Source of the DNA: Bacteroidales bacterium | Lineage (GTDB): Bacteria > Bacteroidota > Bacteroidia > Bacteroidales > F082 | Reading direction: 5' to 3' | Assembly: GCA_016282015.1 (NCBI GenBank) | Contig: JAEEJS010000030.1 | Coordinates: 1-42,282 of the forward strand | DNA length: 42,282 nt | Shown: one piece after another, positions 16,075 through 23,651 of the stretch | How positions within the stretch are numbered: position 1 is the first letter of the stretch | Layout of the letters: the number at the start of each line of letters is the position of its first letter | Translations under genes and position numbers: made by a program | The notes under the pieces: model-generated | The model's input: only the letters and a program-made list of their open reading frames with translations | What the model was told of the DNA's origin: nothing | Databases searched by the model: none

Positions 16075-17838
16075 TTATCGTTGGTATTTTTTCTTTCTTA
16101 ATATTGCCAGAACAAAGCCTAAAACTATCATGAGGGCGCTTGGCAGAACCACGTTGACAGTTTGCCACATCAGCTGACGGCTGTTGATTTTGTTCATGTC
16201 GAGCAGTCTGATTTTGAGCTCGCGCGAACGTACACTGATGAGTCCTTCGCCTTCGAGCAGGTAGCTGACGGCATTCTCGATGAACTGTTTGTTGCCGTAG
16301 GTGTTGTTGGTATACTGGTCGTAACCGAGGGGCAATGGCGAGCCCACACGTTTGTTGTTTTTCTTGGCATAGTCGAGTTGGGCGAGCTGGTTACGGATGA
16401 TGTCTCCGTCTGCGACCACAATCATGGACGTTTTCTCGCTATGGGTCTTGAACCCGATTTCAGGAGAGTCAAGTATGGCTTCCGGCATGCGGTTCTCGTA
16501 GAGAGAGGAGAACTTTCCGCTGAGCAGGAAGGCTGTTGGGAGGCCCTTCTGAGGGAACATCTGGGCGTTGGGACGCTGGTTGAGTATATCGAGAGAGATA
16601 TAGACCGGAGCGCTTGACACCTTAGTGTAGTCGGATGTCTTCAGAAGAGGGGTTTTCTGTATCTCAGGCGCCGAGGTGGTCGGCTCGAGCGAACTCACGA
16701 AGTCGGCTTTCACGGCCTCCAGATTTCTCACAATAGGATGATCTGATGCCGGGCTGAGCAGAGGGAAGTAGTACCAGGGCAGAAGCATGCTCTGCAAGTT
16801 GGTGCCCTGTCCGGTGACCAGACCTATCTGGGCGCAAGGGTAGGCCATGAGCAGGTTGCGGTTGAGACGCAATCCGTATCTGAAAAGCTGGTCGTCGAGA
16901 TTGAGGTTGAGGGCCAGTCCCATGGTCGATTCGGCGCTTTGTAAGCTGTCCATGGAGGCGTTGACAGGGTCTATCAGCCACATCACCTTGCCGCCGTACA
17001 TTATGTACTGGTCGATTATGAACTTGTCTTTCTCGGAGAAAGGCAGGGTAGGCTTGGCAATCACTATGGCATCGAAGGCGGGCTTGATGACTATGTTGCT
17101 GTCGCGGTCGTAGTCGCGCTTGGTGAGGGCTGTCACCTGCTCGTTGAGAGTGGCGCGCTTGATGTTGTATTTCTTCGAGAGGGTGTTGGCTATGTCGTAC
17201 ACCTCGTTGTCGGTAAGCTCACCGTGACCGTCCACAAAAGCTATGCTCTGACGGTTGCTGGTGGATATGTCCTTGATGGCGCTTATCAGCTTGTATTCAA
17301 GGTCTTGAGCCGAGTTGTTGAGCACTGTCTCCTGTGTCTGTCCCGACTCACCCGAGAGCAGGTCGATGGGCAGCTCGTTCTCGCGATAGCTCAGTATGAC
17401 GCCCGGCCAAATCAGAATCTGCTGCATCCCGTTGTTGGTCTGCACGGTCTCGGTATAGTAATTCAGTCCGCTCTGCCACAGTATCTTATAGGTTTCCTGA
17501 CGTTCGGCCGGATCGGGGCTTTCAGAAGGGTCTATAAATTCGTAATCGATGAACTTGCTGTAGGCACGGAACTCGTCCAGCATCTCCTTGGTCTCCTTGC
17601 GGAGCTTCTTAAAGCCGGCTGGGAAATCGCCTTCCAGATACACACGGAAGTAGACATAGTCGTCAAGACCTTTCAGAATCTCCTTGGAGGTGTTGGAAAG
17701 GGTGTATCTCTTCTCGGAAGTCAAGTCGAAGCGGGTGTAGACGTAAGATCCTATGATATTGACTAACACAATGATCGCCAAGGTGACAATCAATGACATT
17801 ATTTCGTTGCGTTTGATGTTTTTTCTCTTGTTCTCCAT
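16075..17838 (-). CDS. gldG: GldG, gliding-motility-associated ABC transporter auxiliary protein
   Basis: The ATG at 17838 (MENKRKNIKRNE) is chosen because AGGAGG lies 5 nt upstream; the in-frame GTG at 17844 overlaps that site. The 587-residue protein has an N-terminal membrane segment near residue 20 (IVTLAIIVLVNIIGSYVY), a large extracytoplasmic domain (motif SIAFVDGHGELTD) and a C-terminal membrane segment (NVVLPSALMIVLGFVLAIL) before a basic tail. This is the layout of GldG. In Flavobacterium, GldA, GldF and GldG form an ABC transporter needed for gliding, but many non-gliding Bacteroidetes keep the genes and the substrate is unknown. No gldA-like ATPase gene is in the window. Confidence 0.87.
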   Translation of the reverse strand: MENKRKNIKRNEIMSLIVTLAIIVLVNIIGSYVYTRFDLTSEKRYTLSNTSKEILKGLDDYVYFRVYLEGDFPAGFKKLRKETKEMLDEFRAYSKFIDYEFIDPSESPDPAERQETYKILWQSGLNYYTETVQTNNGMQQILIWPGVILSYRENELPIDLLSGESGQTQETVLNNSAQDLEYKLISAIKDISTSNRQSIAFVDGHGELTDNEVYDIANTLSKKYNIKRATLNEQVTALTKRDYDRDSNIVIKPAFDAIVIAKPTLPFSEKDKFIIDQYIMYGGKVMWLIDPVNASMDSLQSAESTMGLALNLNLDDQLFRYGLRLNRNLLMAYPCAQIGLVTGQGTNLQSMLLPWYYFPLLSPASDHPIVRNLEAVKADFVSSLEPTTSAPEIQKTPLLKTSDYTKVSSAPVYISLDILNQRPNAQMFPQKGLPTAFLLSGKFSSLYENRMPEAILDSPEIGFKTHSEKTSMIVVADGDIIRNQLAQLDYAKKNNKRVGSPLPLGYDQYTNNTYGNKQFIENAVSYLLEGEGLISVRSRELKIRLLDMNKINSRQLMWQTVNVVLPSALMIVLGFVLAILRKKKYQR

Positions 17839-17847
17839 CTTCACCTC

Positions 17848-18579
17848 CTACCATTTGCGGCTCGACAAAGTAAGCTTTGTCAGGCTCAGGAATAAAACAA
17901 TCACGCTAAGGAAATATATCAAATCGCGGGTGTCGATGACACCACGGCTCATTGAGCTGTAGTGGGCCGCCATGCCGAGCTGTTGGATGAACAGGTCGAC
18001 TTTTCCGAACATTGAGAGGGAGTAGATGAACTCAAACCCGATGTAGAGGAAGCCGCAGAGGAATACCGAAAGTATGAAGGCAAGTATCTGGTTGTTAGTT
18101 ACAGAGCTGCAGAAAACGCCTATAGAGACGAAGGCTGCGCTGAGGAAAAACAGTCCGATGTATGAGCCCCAGATGCCGCCGTGGTCTATGTTGCCGGCCG
18201 GCATGGCAAGACTAGATACCGAGATGTAATAAATCAAAGTGGGGATGAGGGCCAGCAGCACCAGGGCGACGCCTGCAAAGTATTTGGCTCCCACTATCTG
18301 CCAATCGGAAAGAGGCTTGGTGAGAAGCATCTCTATGGTGCCGGTGCGACGTTCCTCGGCGAAGAAACGCATGGTGACGGCGGGCACCAGAAACAGAAAT
18401 ACCCAAGGTGCCAGAATGAACAGGCTGTCCAGGCTGGCATAACCGTAAGTCATGACGTTGAAGTCGCTGCGGAACACCCAAAGGAACAAGCCGGTGATGA
18501 GCAAAAAGACCACCACCACCATTATTCCGATGAGGGAACTCAAAAAGTTGTTAATCTCTTTCTTGAAAAGGGCGTACAT
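17848..18579 (-). CDS. gldF: GldF, ABC transporter permease
   Basis: This 243-residue integral membrane protein has about six hydrophobic segments, beginning MYALFKKEINNFLSSLIGIM and including FAEERRTGTIEMLLTKPLSDWQ, the conserved cytoplasmic loop of ABC-2 type permeases such as GldF and NosY. It should form the membrane channel of the GldAFG transporter. It is 3 nt after apt and its stop codon overlaps the gldG ribosome binding site, so the order apt-gldF-gldG-DUF4340 is one transcript. The ATPase subunit must be supplied from elsewhere in the genome. Confidence 0.88.
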   Translation of the reverse strand: MYALFKKEINNFLSSLIGIMVVVVFLLITGLFLWVFRSDFNVMTYGYASLDSLFILAPWVFLFLVPAVTMRFFAEERRTGTIEMLLTKPLSDWQIVGAKYFAGVALVLLALIPTLIYYISVSSLAMPAGNIDHGGIWGSYIGLFFLSAAFVSIGVFCSSVTNNQILAFILSVFLCGFLYIGFEFIYSLSMFGKVDLFIQQLGMAAHYSSMSRGVIDTRDLIYFLSVIVLFLSLTKLTLSSRKW

Positions 18580-18582
18580 CGG

Positions 18583-19107
18583 TTATTCTCCTTCGAAGGT
18601 TATCGAACTGAAGATAGGATACTCTGGAAGTTTTTCGCGTCCCTTCAAGTCGACAAGTTCGACTAGGACACTAATGCCTGCCACTGTTCCGCCAACCTTT
18701 TCAACCAGTTGTGTGATGGCTTTGGTGGTGCCGCCTGTGGCCAAAAGGTCGTCAACTATGAGCACTTTTGAACCCGGCTTGCAGATATCAGTGAGAATCT
18801 CAAGACGTCCGACACCGTATTCCAATTCGTAATCCTGGGAGATGACATTGGATGGAAGTTTGCCATTCTTGCGAATCAGCACAAGAGACTTGTTAAGCTT
18901 GTATGCCATGGCTGCCGCGAAAATGAATCCGCGGGCTTCGGCACCTGCAATTACTTCAAAATCAATGTCTTTTACCTTATCGCACATGTCGTCTACGGCT
19001 TGATGAAAGCCTTCACCATCGTTGAGCAAAGTGCTTATATCGCGAAACATTATCCCTTTTTTCGGGAAATCGGGTATTGTACGTAAATAGTCTTTTAAAT
19101 CTTTCAT
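18583..19107 (-). CDS. apt: Adenine phosphoribosyltransferase
   Basis: This 174-residue cytoplasmic enzyme makes AMP from adenine and PRPP in purine salvage. The PRPP-binding motif VLIVDDLLATGGTT is near residue 115. The N-terminal YLRTIPDFPKKGIMFRDIS and the GAEARGFIFAAAMAYKL region are diagnostic for Apt. It heads the gld gene unit with only 3 nt to gldF; the coupling to membrane transport genes is probably incidental. A TATTTTTG -7-like element lies at 19128-19135 on the minus strand. Confidence 0.96.
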   Translation of the reverse strand: MKDLKDYLRTIPDFPKKGIMFRDISTLLNDGEGFHQAVDDMCDKVKDIDFEVIAGAEARGFIFAAAMAYKLNKSLVLIRKNGKLPSNVISQDYELEYGVGRLEILTDICKPGSKVLIVDDLLATGGTTKAITQLVEKVGGTVAGISVLVELVDLKGREKLPEYPIFSSITFEGE

Positions 19108-19205
19108 GACAGATGATTTTCAAAGAGCAAAAATACTAAAAAATTTAATGTAAAATCAGATTGTTTTTTTTATAAATTTGCCATGATAATAATCATCGGT
19201 TGGAT

Positions 19206-19925
19206 ATGGTTAAGAGATTTATAGTTTTTTTGCTGCTAAGCATCATATCCGTTGCCTCGCTGAACGCCCAGTCGGAGAGGAAGCACACTCTTGCTGCAGA
19301 CGTTATGGCTCAAGGACTTATGGGTTATAACGGCACATACAGGTGGTACGGCGGCATTGATTTGAAAGGCAATCTGAGGGTGGATCAGACCAATTTCGCC
19401 TTGAGTTTTGAGGGCCTGACGGCCAATGTTTATTCCGTAAGTCTGACAGCCACACCCGAGTTTGAAATCTGTAAAAACGGAATACTTTTCCTTGACGGCA
19501 CCTTGCATTCCAGAATTTTTGCAAAATATAAGACATACGAGTTTGTGTACGCGGCCAGCGTAGGGTTCAAGATGCGCCATTTTTCGGCACAAGTCGGAGT
19601 TTTCTCAAGGACGATAGACGCTTTGGGCAGAAGTTGGCATTCGCTTGACAACTATATTGCCGAGCCTTTTAACTTTCTGTACAGAATTAAGGTTAGCATC
19701 ATGGGCTTTGACCATCCGTGGGATGTGGTTCTGACTTTTTCCGATTACAATGATTTTGAATACGAAAGAATGTGGGAGCCTCTTTTCAGTTTGGGCGGCC
19801 GTTGGGATTTCAAGGACCGTTGGAGCGCTGTGGCCGAAGGTACTCTGGAGCCGGCCGGAATGTTCCATGGCACTGTGAAGTTCTACGAGGCGACATTGAG
19901 ACTGGGAGTAAAATATAAGTTATAA
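19206..19925 (+). CDS. Hypothetical exported protein, probable outer-membrane beta-barrel
   Basis: The ATG at 19206 is preferred over a TTG two codons upstream. The 239-residue protein starts with a signal peptide (MVKRFIVFLLLSIISVASLNAQ). The rest alternates polar and aromatic residues in short strands (GTYRWYGGIDLKGNLR, FVYAASVGFKMRHFSAQVGVFS) and ends in ATLRLGVKYKL, a pattern seen in small outer-membrane barrels. I know no family for it. It is 3 bp before a lipoprotein phosphoesterase, so the two are probably expressed together. Confidence 0.65.
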   Translation: MVKRFIVFLLLSIISVASLNAQSERKHTLAADVMAQGLMGYNGTYRWYGGIDLKGNLRVDQTNFALSFEGLTANVYSVSLTATPEFEICKNGILFLDGTLHSRIFAKYKTYEFVYAASVGFKMRHFSAQVGVFSRTIDALGRSWHSLDNYIAEPFNFLYRIKVSIMGFDHPWDVVLTFSDYNDFEYERMWEPLFSLGGRWDFKDRWSAVAEGTLEPAGMFHGTVKFYEATLRLGVKYKL

Positions 19926-19928
19926 GCC

Positions 19929-20813
19929 ATGAATTTGAAATTTGGAGCTTGGAGTTTGAAGTTGACAGCGATATTGTTGCTGCTGGCATCGTCTTGCGGC
20001 AAAAACATCGATTATCTGGGTATAATCATGACCTTCAACGAGTCGCCTGACGAGAGGTTTGCCCAGTCTATGGAGTACAATCGCGAGCACGGCTACGACA
20101 CTGTCTATGTGGCTCAGGACGACTACAAAGTCTATACGATGAGCGACATACATGTTGATTTTTCGACAGTCAACCTCGACAGATATGTGTCGGATTATCT
20201 GGCCGACAGTATGGCGGCGCCTTTCTCGCTTTGTCTGGGTGACCTCATCAACGCCACCGGCCATTACGATTATTTTCTGGACCATGTTAAGCCTGTTACC
20301 GAGGCCGGACGTAAGATTTATTACACAGTTGGCAACCACGACCTGTATTTCGACCAATGGAAGGAGTATTTCTCGAAGTTCGGCTCGTCGACTTATTGGT
20401 TTGAGGTGCACACGGCAGGCGGTTACAAGGATTTGTACATCTCACTTGAAACCGGCAGCGGCACCCTGGGCGTGGACCAGAGAGATTGGCTCGAGGATGT
20501 GCTGAAAGCCAAGCAAAATCAGGGATTCAGGCATATCATAGTATTTACGCACACTCACTTCTTCAAGAAGGACACCTCTCAAGGTCACACCAGCAATTTC
20601 AATTTGGAAGAGACTTACGATCTGGCCGATTTGTTCGACCGTTACGACGTCTCCATGGTGCTGCAGGGCCACTCGCATTCGCGCGATCTGACCATGTTCA
20701 AGGATGTGGTTTATTTGAGGGTGGATGCGCTTGAAGACCATTATCCGGAGGCTTTTTACACCATTTTGAAGGTGGGAAACACCATAAACTACGAATTTGT
20801 TAAAGTTAATTGA
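19929..20813 (+). CDS. Metallophosphoesterase lipoprotein
   Basis: This 294-residue protein has a lipoprotein signal peptide with the modified Cys at residue 23 (LASSC|GKN), so it is membrane-anchored outside the cytoplasm. The calcineurin-like metal-binding motifs are all present in order: SDIHVD, LGDLI, GNHDL, FTHTHF and QGHSHSRD. The substrate is unknown; the family covers phosphomonoesters, phosphodiesters and lipid pyrophosphates. Its first ~11 codons are written in heptad repeats (TTTGAAA, TTTGGAG, CTTGGAG, TTTGAAG), an odd origin for a signal peptide. It lies between a barrel-like protein and the EF-hand membrane protein, all on one strand with short gaps. Confidence 0.88.
   Translation: MNLKFGAWSLKLTAILLLLASSCGKNIDYLGIIMTFNESPDERFAQSMEYNREHGYDTVYVAQDDYKVYTMSDIHVDFSTVNLDRYVSDYLADSMAAPFSLCLGDLINATGHYDYFLDHVKPVTEAGRKIYYTVGNHDLYFDQWKEYFSKFGSSTYWFEVHTAGGYKDLYISLETGSGTLGVDQRDWLEDVLKAKQNQGFRHIIVFTHTHFFKKDTSQGHTSNFNLEETYDLADLFDRYDVSMVLQGHSHSRDLTMFKDVVYLRVDALEDHYPEAFYTILKVGNTINYEFVKVN
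19934..19961 (+). repeat. TTTGRAR heptad array inside a signal-peptide coding region
   Basis: Four consecutive seven-base units, TTTGAAA, TTTGGAG, CTTGGAG and TTTGAAG, begin 5 nt after the lipoprotein ATG and 9 nt after the previous gene's stop. The period of seven is out of step with codons, so it is not a peptide repeat. Confidence 0.75.
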
Positions 20814-20833
20814 TATCTAAAAAAAATAGCATT

Positions 20834-23023
20834 ATGAAATCTAATGGCAATTACGACTGGAAGTTTTCGACCGTGGGCGGTGTCACAAGAGTGAACATCG
20901 AGTCGGGTCAAGACCTCGCACATTTGGACGAGCTTGACAGAAAACTGTGGACCGCTTTGAGCTGTCCTTTGAAAAACCTTGAAATTGACGAAAAGACGCT
21001 GATCATGCTCGACACCAACGGCGACGGCAAGATTCACATTGAGGAGATGGTGGCGGCTTCGAAGTGGCTTACAACCGTCATCAACGACCCTGAATTGCTT
21101 ACGCATCGCGCCAGTGTCATACCGTTCAGTGCTTTCAACAAGGAGAGTGTGGAAGGCAAACATCTTCTGGAGGTGTCGAAACAGATAATCGAGAATCTGG
21201 GCCTGCAGAAAAACGAGATTTCAATAGCTGACGTTTCGGACAGCCTTGCCATCTTTGCCAAGACCCGTTTCAACGGCGACGGTATAATTACAGTCAATTC
21301 GGCTGAAGACGAGGCATTGAAGACCCTCATCGGCACCATCATAAACACTGTGGGCTCGGTCACGGACCGTAGCGGCGATCCGGGTGTCAACACCGACCAG
21401 ATCGAGGCGTTTTACGCCGCTTTGGCCGACTATACAGCATGGAAGGACGCTGGCGCCGCCGACAAGGAGAACGTCTTCCCTTACGGCGACGATACGGCGG
21501 CGGCGCTCGATGCCTGCATGGCGGTGAAAGATAAAATCGACGACTTCTTCATGCGCTGCAAACTTGCCTCGTTCAATGCCGACAGCGCTTCGGTGCTTGA
21601 CGTCTCGTCAGCCAAGATTAGCGAGATAAGCGGTAACAACCTGGCAGCCAGCACAGCCGAGATTGCCACATATCCGTTGGCACGTGTCAACGCCGAACAC
21701 AAGCTGCCTCTGGGCGACGCTGTCAACCCGGCATGGGCTGGAGCTATGGCCACACTGAAGAAACTCGTGCTCGACAAGGAGTTCCCCAAGGCCAAAGACC
21801 TCACCGAGGAACAGTGGAATGCCGTTATCGGCAAGTTCGGCGCCTACAACGCTTGGATGGCCGCCAAGGCCGGTGCCTGCGTGGAGAGCGTGGATTACGA
21901 CGCAGCCAAACAGATTTTGGCCGACAACAAGAAAGACGCCCTGCTCGACCTGGTGGCACAGGATAAGGCTCTCGAAGAAAAATCGAACGACATAGAATCG
22001 GTCGACAAACTGTTGCACCTCTACAGAGACTTCTTCACCCTGCTGACCAACTTCGTCACCTTCGCCGATTTCTACAATCCCGAAAAGAAAGCTATCTTCC
22101 AGGCCGGTACCCTTTACATAGACGAGCGCGCCTGCGACCTCTGCGTCAAGGTCAGTGACATGGGTGCTCAGGGTGCCATGGCTCCGCTGAGCAATATGTA
22201 CATTCTCTATTGCGACTGCACCTGCAAGAGCAAGCCAGGCACTATGACCATTGCCGCTGTCATGACCGACGGCGACGTGGGCTCAATCATGGTGGGCAAA
22301 CATGCAGTGTTCTACGACCGCGACGGCCTCGGCTGGAATGCCACAGTGACCAAGATCATAGAGAATCCTATCAGCATCCGTCAGGCCTTCTGGTCGCCTT
22401 ACCGCAAGATGGCCAAATCGGTTGAAGACATGATTAACAAACGTGCCGCTGAAAAGGACGCCAAGGTGATGGCCGACGCCAACGCCAAGATTGACAACGC
22501 CAATATTCCTGCCGACGGCAGCAAACCTGAGGTCAAACCTCCGTTCGACATCGCCAAGTTCGCCGGAATCTTTGCAGCCATAGGCTTGGCATTAGGCTTG
22601 GTGGCTTCCGCCATAGGTGGCCTGTTCGCATGGCTCGGACTGCATTGGTATCACTGGGTGATAATGTTTGCAGCCATCATAGCGATAGTTTCAGGTCCTG
22701 CTATGATTATGGCATGGTTGAAGCTGCGCAAACGCAACCTTTCACCTATCCTGAACGCCAACGGCTGGGCCTTGAACGCCAGAGTGTTGGTCAACGTAAG
22801 ATTTGGCGCCACTTTGACGAGCATTGCGAAATATCCAATTGTGAGAACTAAGGACCCGTTCACCACGAAGGCTCCGTTGTGGAGAAGAATCTTGAATTGG
22901 TTCATCTTCCTGGTCTGCATCTGTGTGGCGGTTTATTTCATCTTACCTAAGGACATGAGGCCATTCAAGAGCTGCTGCCAGAAAGCCGCAGTTGAAGAGG
23001 TGGTTGAGACACCGGCTGAATAG
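20834..23023 (+). CDS. Large EF-hand membrane protein of unknown function
   Basis: The ATG at 20834 (MKSNGNYDWKFS) is preferred over an upstream TTG. This 729-residue protein has a canonical EF-hand calcium loop at about residues 60-71 (DTNGDGKIHIEE) and a degenerate second loop (FNGDGIITVNSAED). A long helical region follows. A cysteine group sits near residues 430-460 (ERACDLCVKV, then YCDCTCKSK). Three membrane segments lie at about 575-597, 605-629 and 688-703, and the tail is acidic. There is no signal peptide, so the N-terminal part is likely cytoplasmic or the orientation is set by the C-terminal anchors. I know no named family. The neighbours are a metallophosphoesterase lipoprotein (21 bp upstream) and a convergent msrA. 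Confidence 0.75.
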   Translation: MKSNGNYDWKFSTVGGVTRVNIESGQDLAHLDELDRKLWTALSCPLKNLEIDEKTLIMLDTNGDGKIHIEEMVAASKWLTTVINDPELLTHRASVIPFSAFNKESVEGKHLLEVSKQIIENLGLQKNEISIADVSDSLAIFAKTRFNGDGIITVNSAEDEALKTLIGTIINTVGSVTDRSGDPGVNTDQIEAFYAALADYTAWKDAGAADKENVFPYGDDTAAALDACMAVKDKIDDFFMRCKLASFNADSASVLDVSSAKISEISGNNLAASTAEIATYPLARVNAEHKLPLGDAVNPAWAGAMATLKKLVLDKEFPKAKDLTEEQWNAVIGKFGAYNAWMAAKAGACVESVDYDAAKQILADNKKDALLDLVAQDKALEEKSNDIESVDKLLHLYRDFFTLLTNFVTFADFYNPEKKAIFQAGTLYIDERACDLCVKVSDMGAQGAMAPLSNMYILYCDCTCKSKPGTMTIAAVMTDGDVGSIMVGKHAVFYDRDGLGWNATVTKIIENPISIRQAFWSPYRKMAKSVEDMINKRAAEKDAKVMADANAKIDNANIPADGSKPEVKPPFDIAKFAGIFAAIGLALGLVASAIGGLFAWLGLHWYHWVIMFAAIIAIVSGPAMIMAWLKLRKRNLSPILNANGWALNARVLVNVRFGATLTSIAKYPIVRTKDPFTTKAPLWRRILNWFIFLVCICVAVYFILPKDMRPFKSCCQKAAVEEVVETPAE

Positions 23024-23040
23024 TTCGGAAGTTTAATTGA

Positions 23041-23073
23041 AAAATGCCGTGGGTGATTCCCACGGCATTTTTT
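23041..23073. terminator. Two-way terminator between the EF-hand gene and msrA
   Basis: A perfect 13-bp stem (AAAATGCCGTGGG with CCCACGGCATTTT) around a TGATT loop has A-run and T-run flanks, so it can serve both converging genes. Confidence 0.92.
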
Positions 23074-23079
23074 GTGTAT

Positions 23080-23592
23080 TTACATTTTTTGTGATTTAAC
23101 CCATTCAAATAGTTCCAGCGGCAGATGACAATAACCGTCAGGGTTTTTCTCGAGATAATCCTGATGGTAGTCTTCGGCCGTGTAGAAGTTTTGCAGAGGC
23201 ATAACCTCTACAGCGATTTTTCCTGAGATCTTGGTTTGTTGCTCTGCCATCACTTTGTTTATGGTCGGCAGATCAGAGGCATCGGTGTAGTAGATGCCGG
23301 TGCGATATTGCAAACCGACATCGTGACCCTGTTGGTTGACACTGGTAGGGTCGATTGCATGGAAATACATGTCGAGTAGGAACTCTAGGCTGATTTTGCT
23401 GGGGTCGTACTCCACCATGACGGTCTCGGCGGCTTTGGTTTCGCCGCTGCAAACCTCTTTGTACGTCGGGTTTTCCTTGATACTGTTTGCATAGCCTACT
23501 TTTGTCTTGACAACACCGTCAATCATTTTGAAATAATGCTCGGTGCCCCAGAAGCAACCGCCAGCGAGAAATATTTGTTTTGTCATCGTCAT
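23080..23592 (-). CDS. msrA: Peptide methionine sulfoxide reductase MsrA
   Basis: This ~170-residue enzyme reduces methionine-S-sulfoxide in proteins. The active-site motif GGCFWG holds the nucleophilic Cys13. Other conserved parts are HAIDPTSVNQQGHDVG and the YRTGIYY strand. The start is uncertain: ATG at 23592 or 23586; a TTG at 23604 is rejected because it lies inside the -7 promoter element. There is no fused MsrB domain. A resolving Cys is not evident near the C-terminus apart from YCHLP. It adds to the oxidative-stress functions of the window. Confidence 0.95.
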   Translation of the reverse strand: MTMTKQIFLAGGCFWGTEHYFKMIDGVVKTKVGYANSIKENPTYKEVCSGETKAAETVMVEYDPSKISLEFLLDMYFHAIDPTSVNQQGHDVGLQYRTGIYYTDASDLPTINKVMAEQQTKISGKIAVEVMPLQNFYTAEDYHQDYLEKNPDGYCHLPLELFEWVKSQKM

Positions 23593-23601
23593 ATTTTTTC
23601 G

Positions 23602-23630
23602 CAAATGTACTGCTTTTTTCTTTACTTTTG
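23602..23630. promoter_or_regulatory. Back-to-back -7 elements of msrA and the GH92 gene
   Basis: Minus-strand TACATTTG (23609-23602) and plus-strand TACTTTTG (23623-23630) both fit TAnnTTTG and are only 13 bp apart. Transcription from the first would begin a few bases before the msrA ATG, implying a very short leader. Confidence 0.55.
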
Positions 23631-23651
23631 TGAATCGAAAATTTAATCGCC

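Noticed and set aside
14949..18579. gldF/gldG taken as proof of gliding motility
   Set aside because: These genes occur in non-gliding Bacteroidetes, and no core T9SS/gliding motor genes are in the window.
23593..23604. TTG start for msrA
   Set aside because: It lies within the -7 promoter element, so it would not be in the message.
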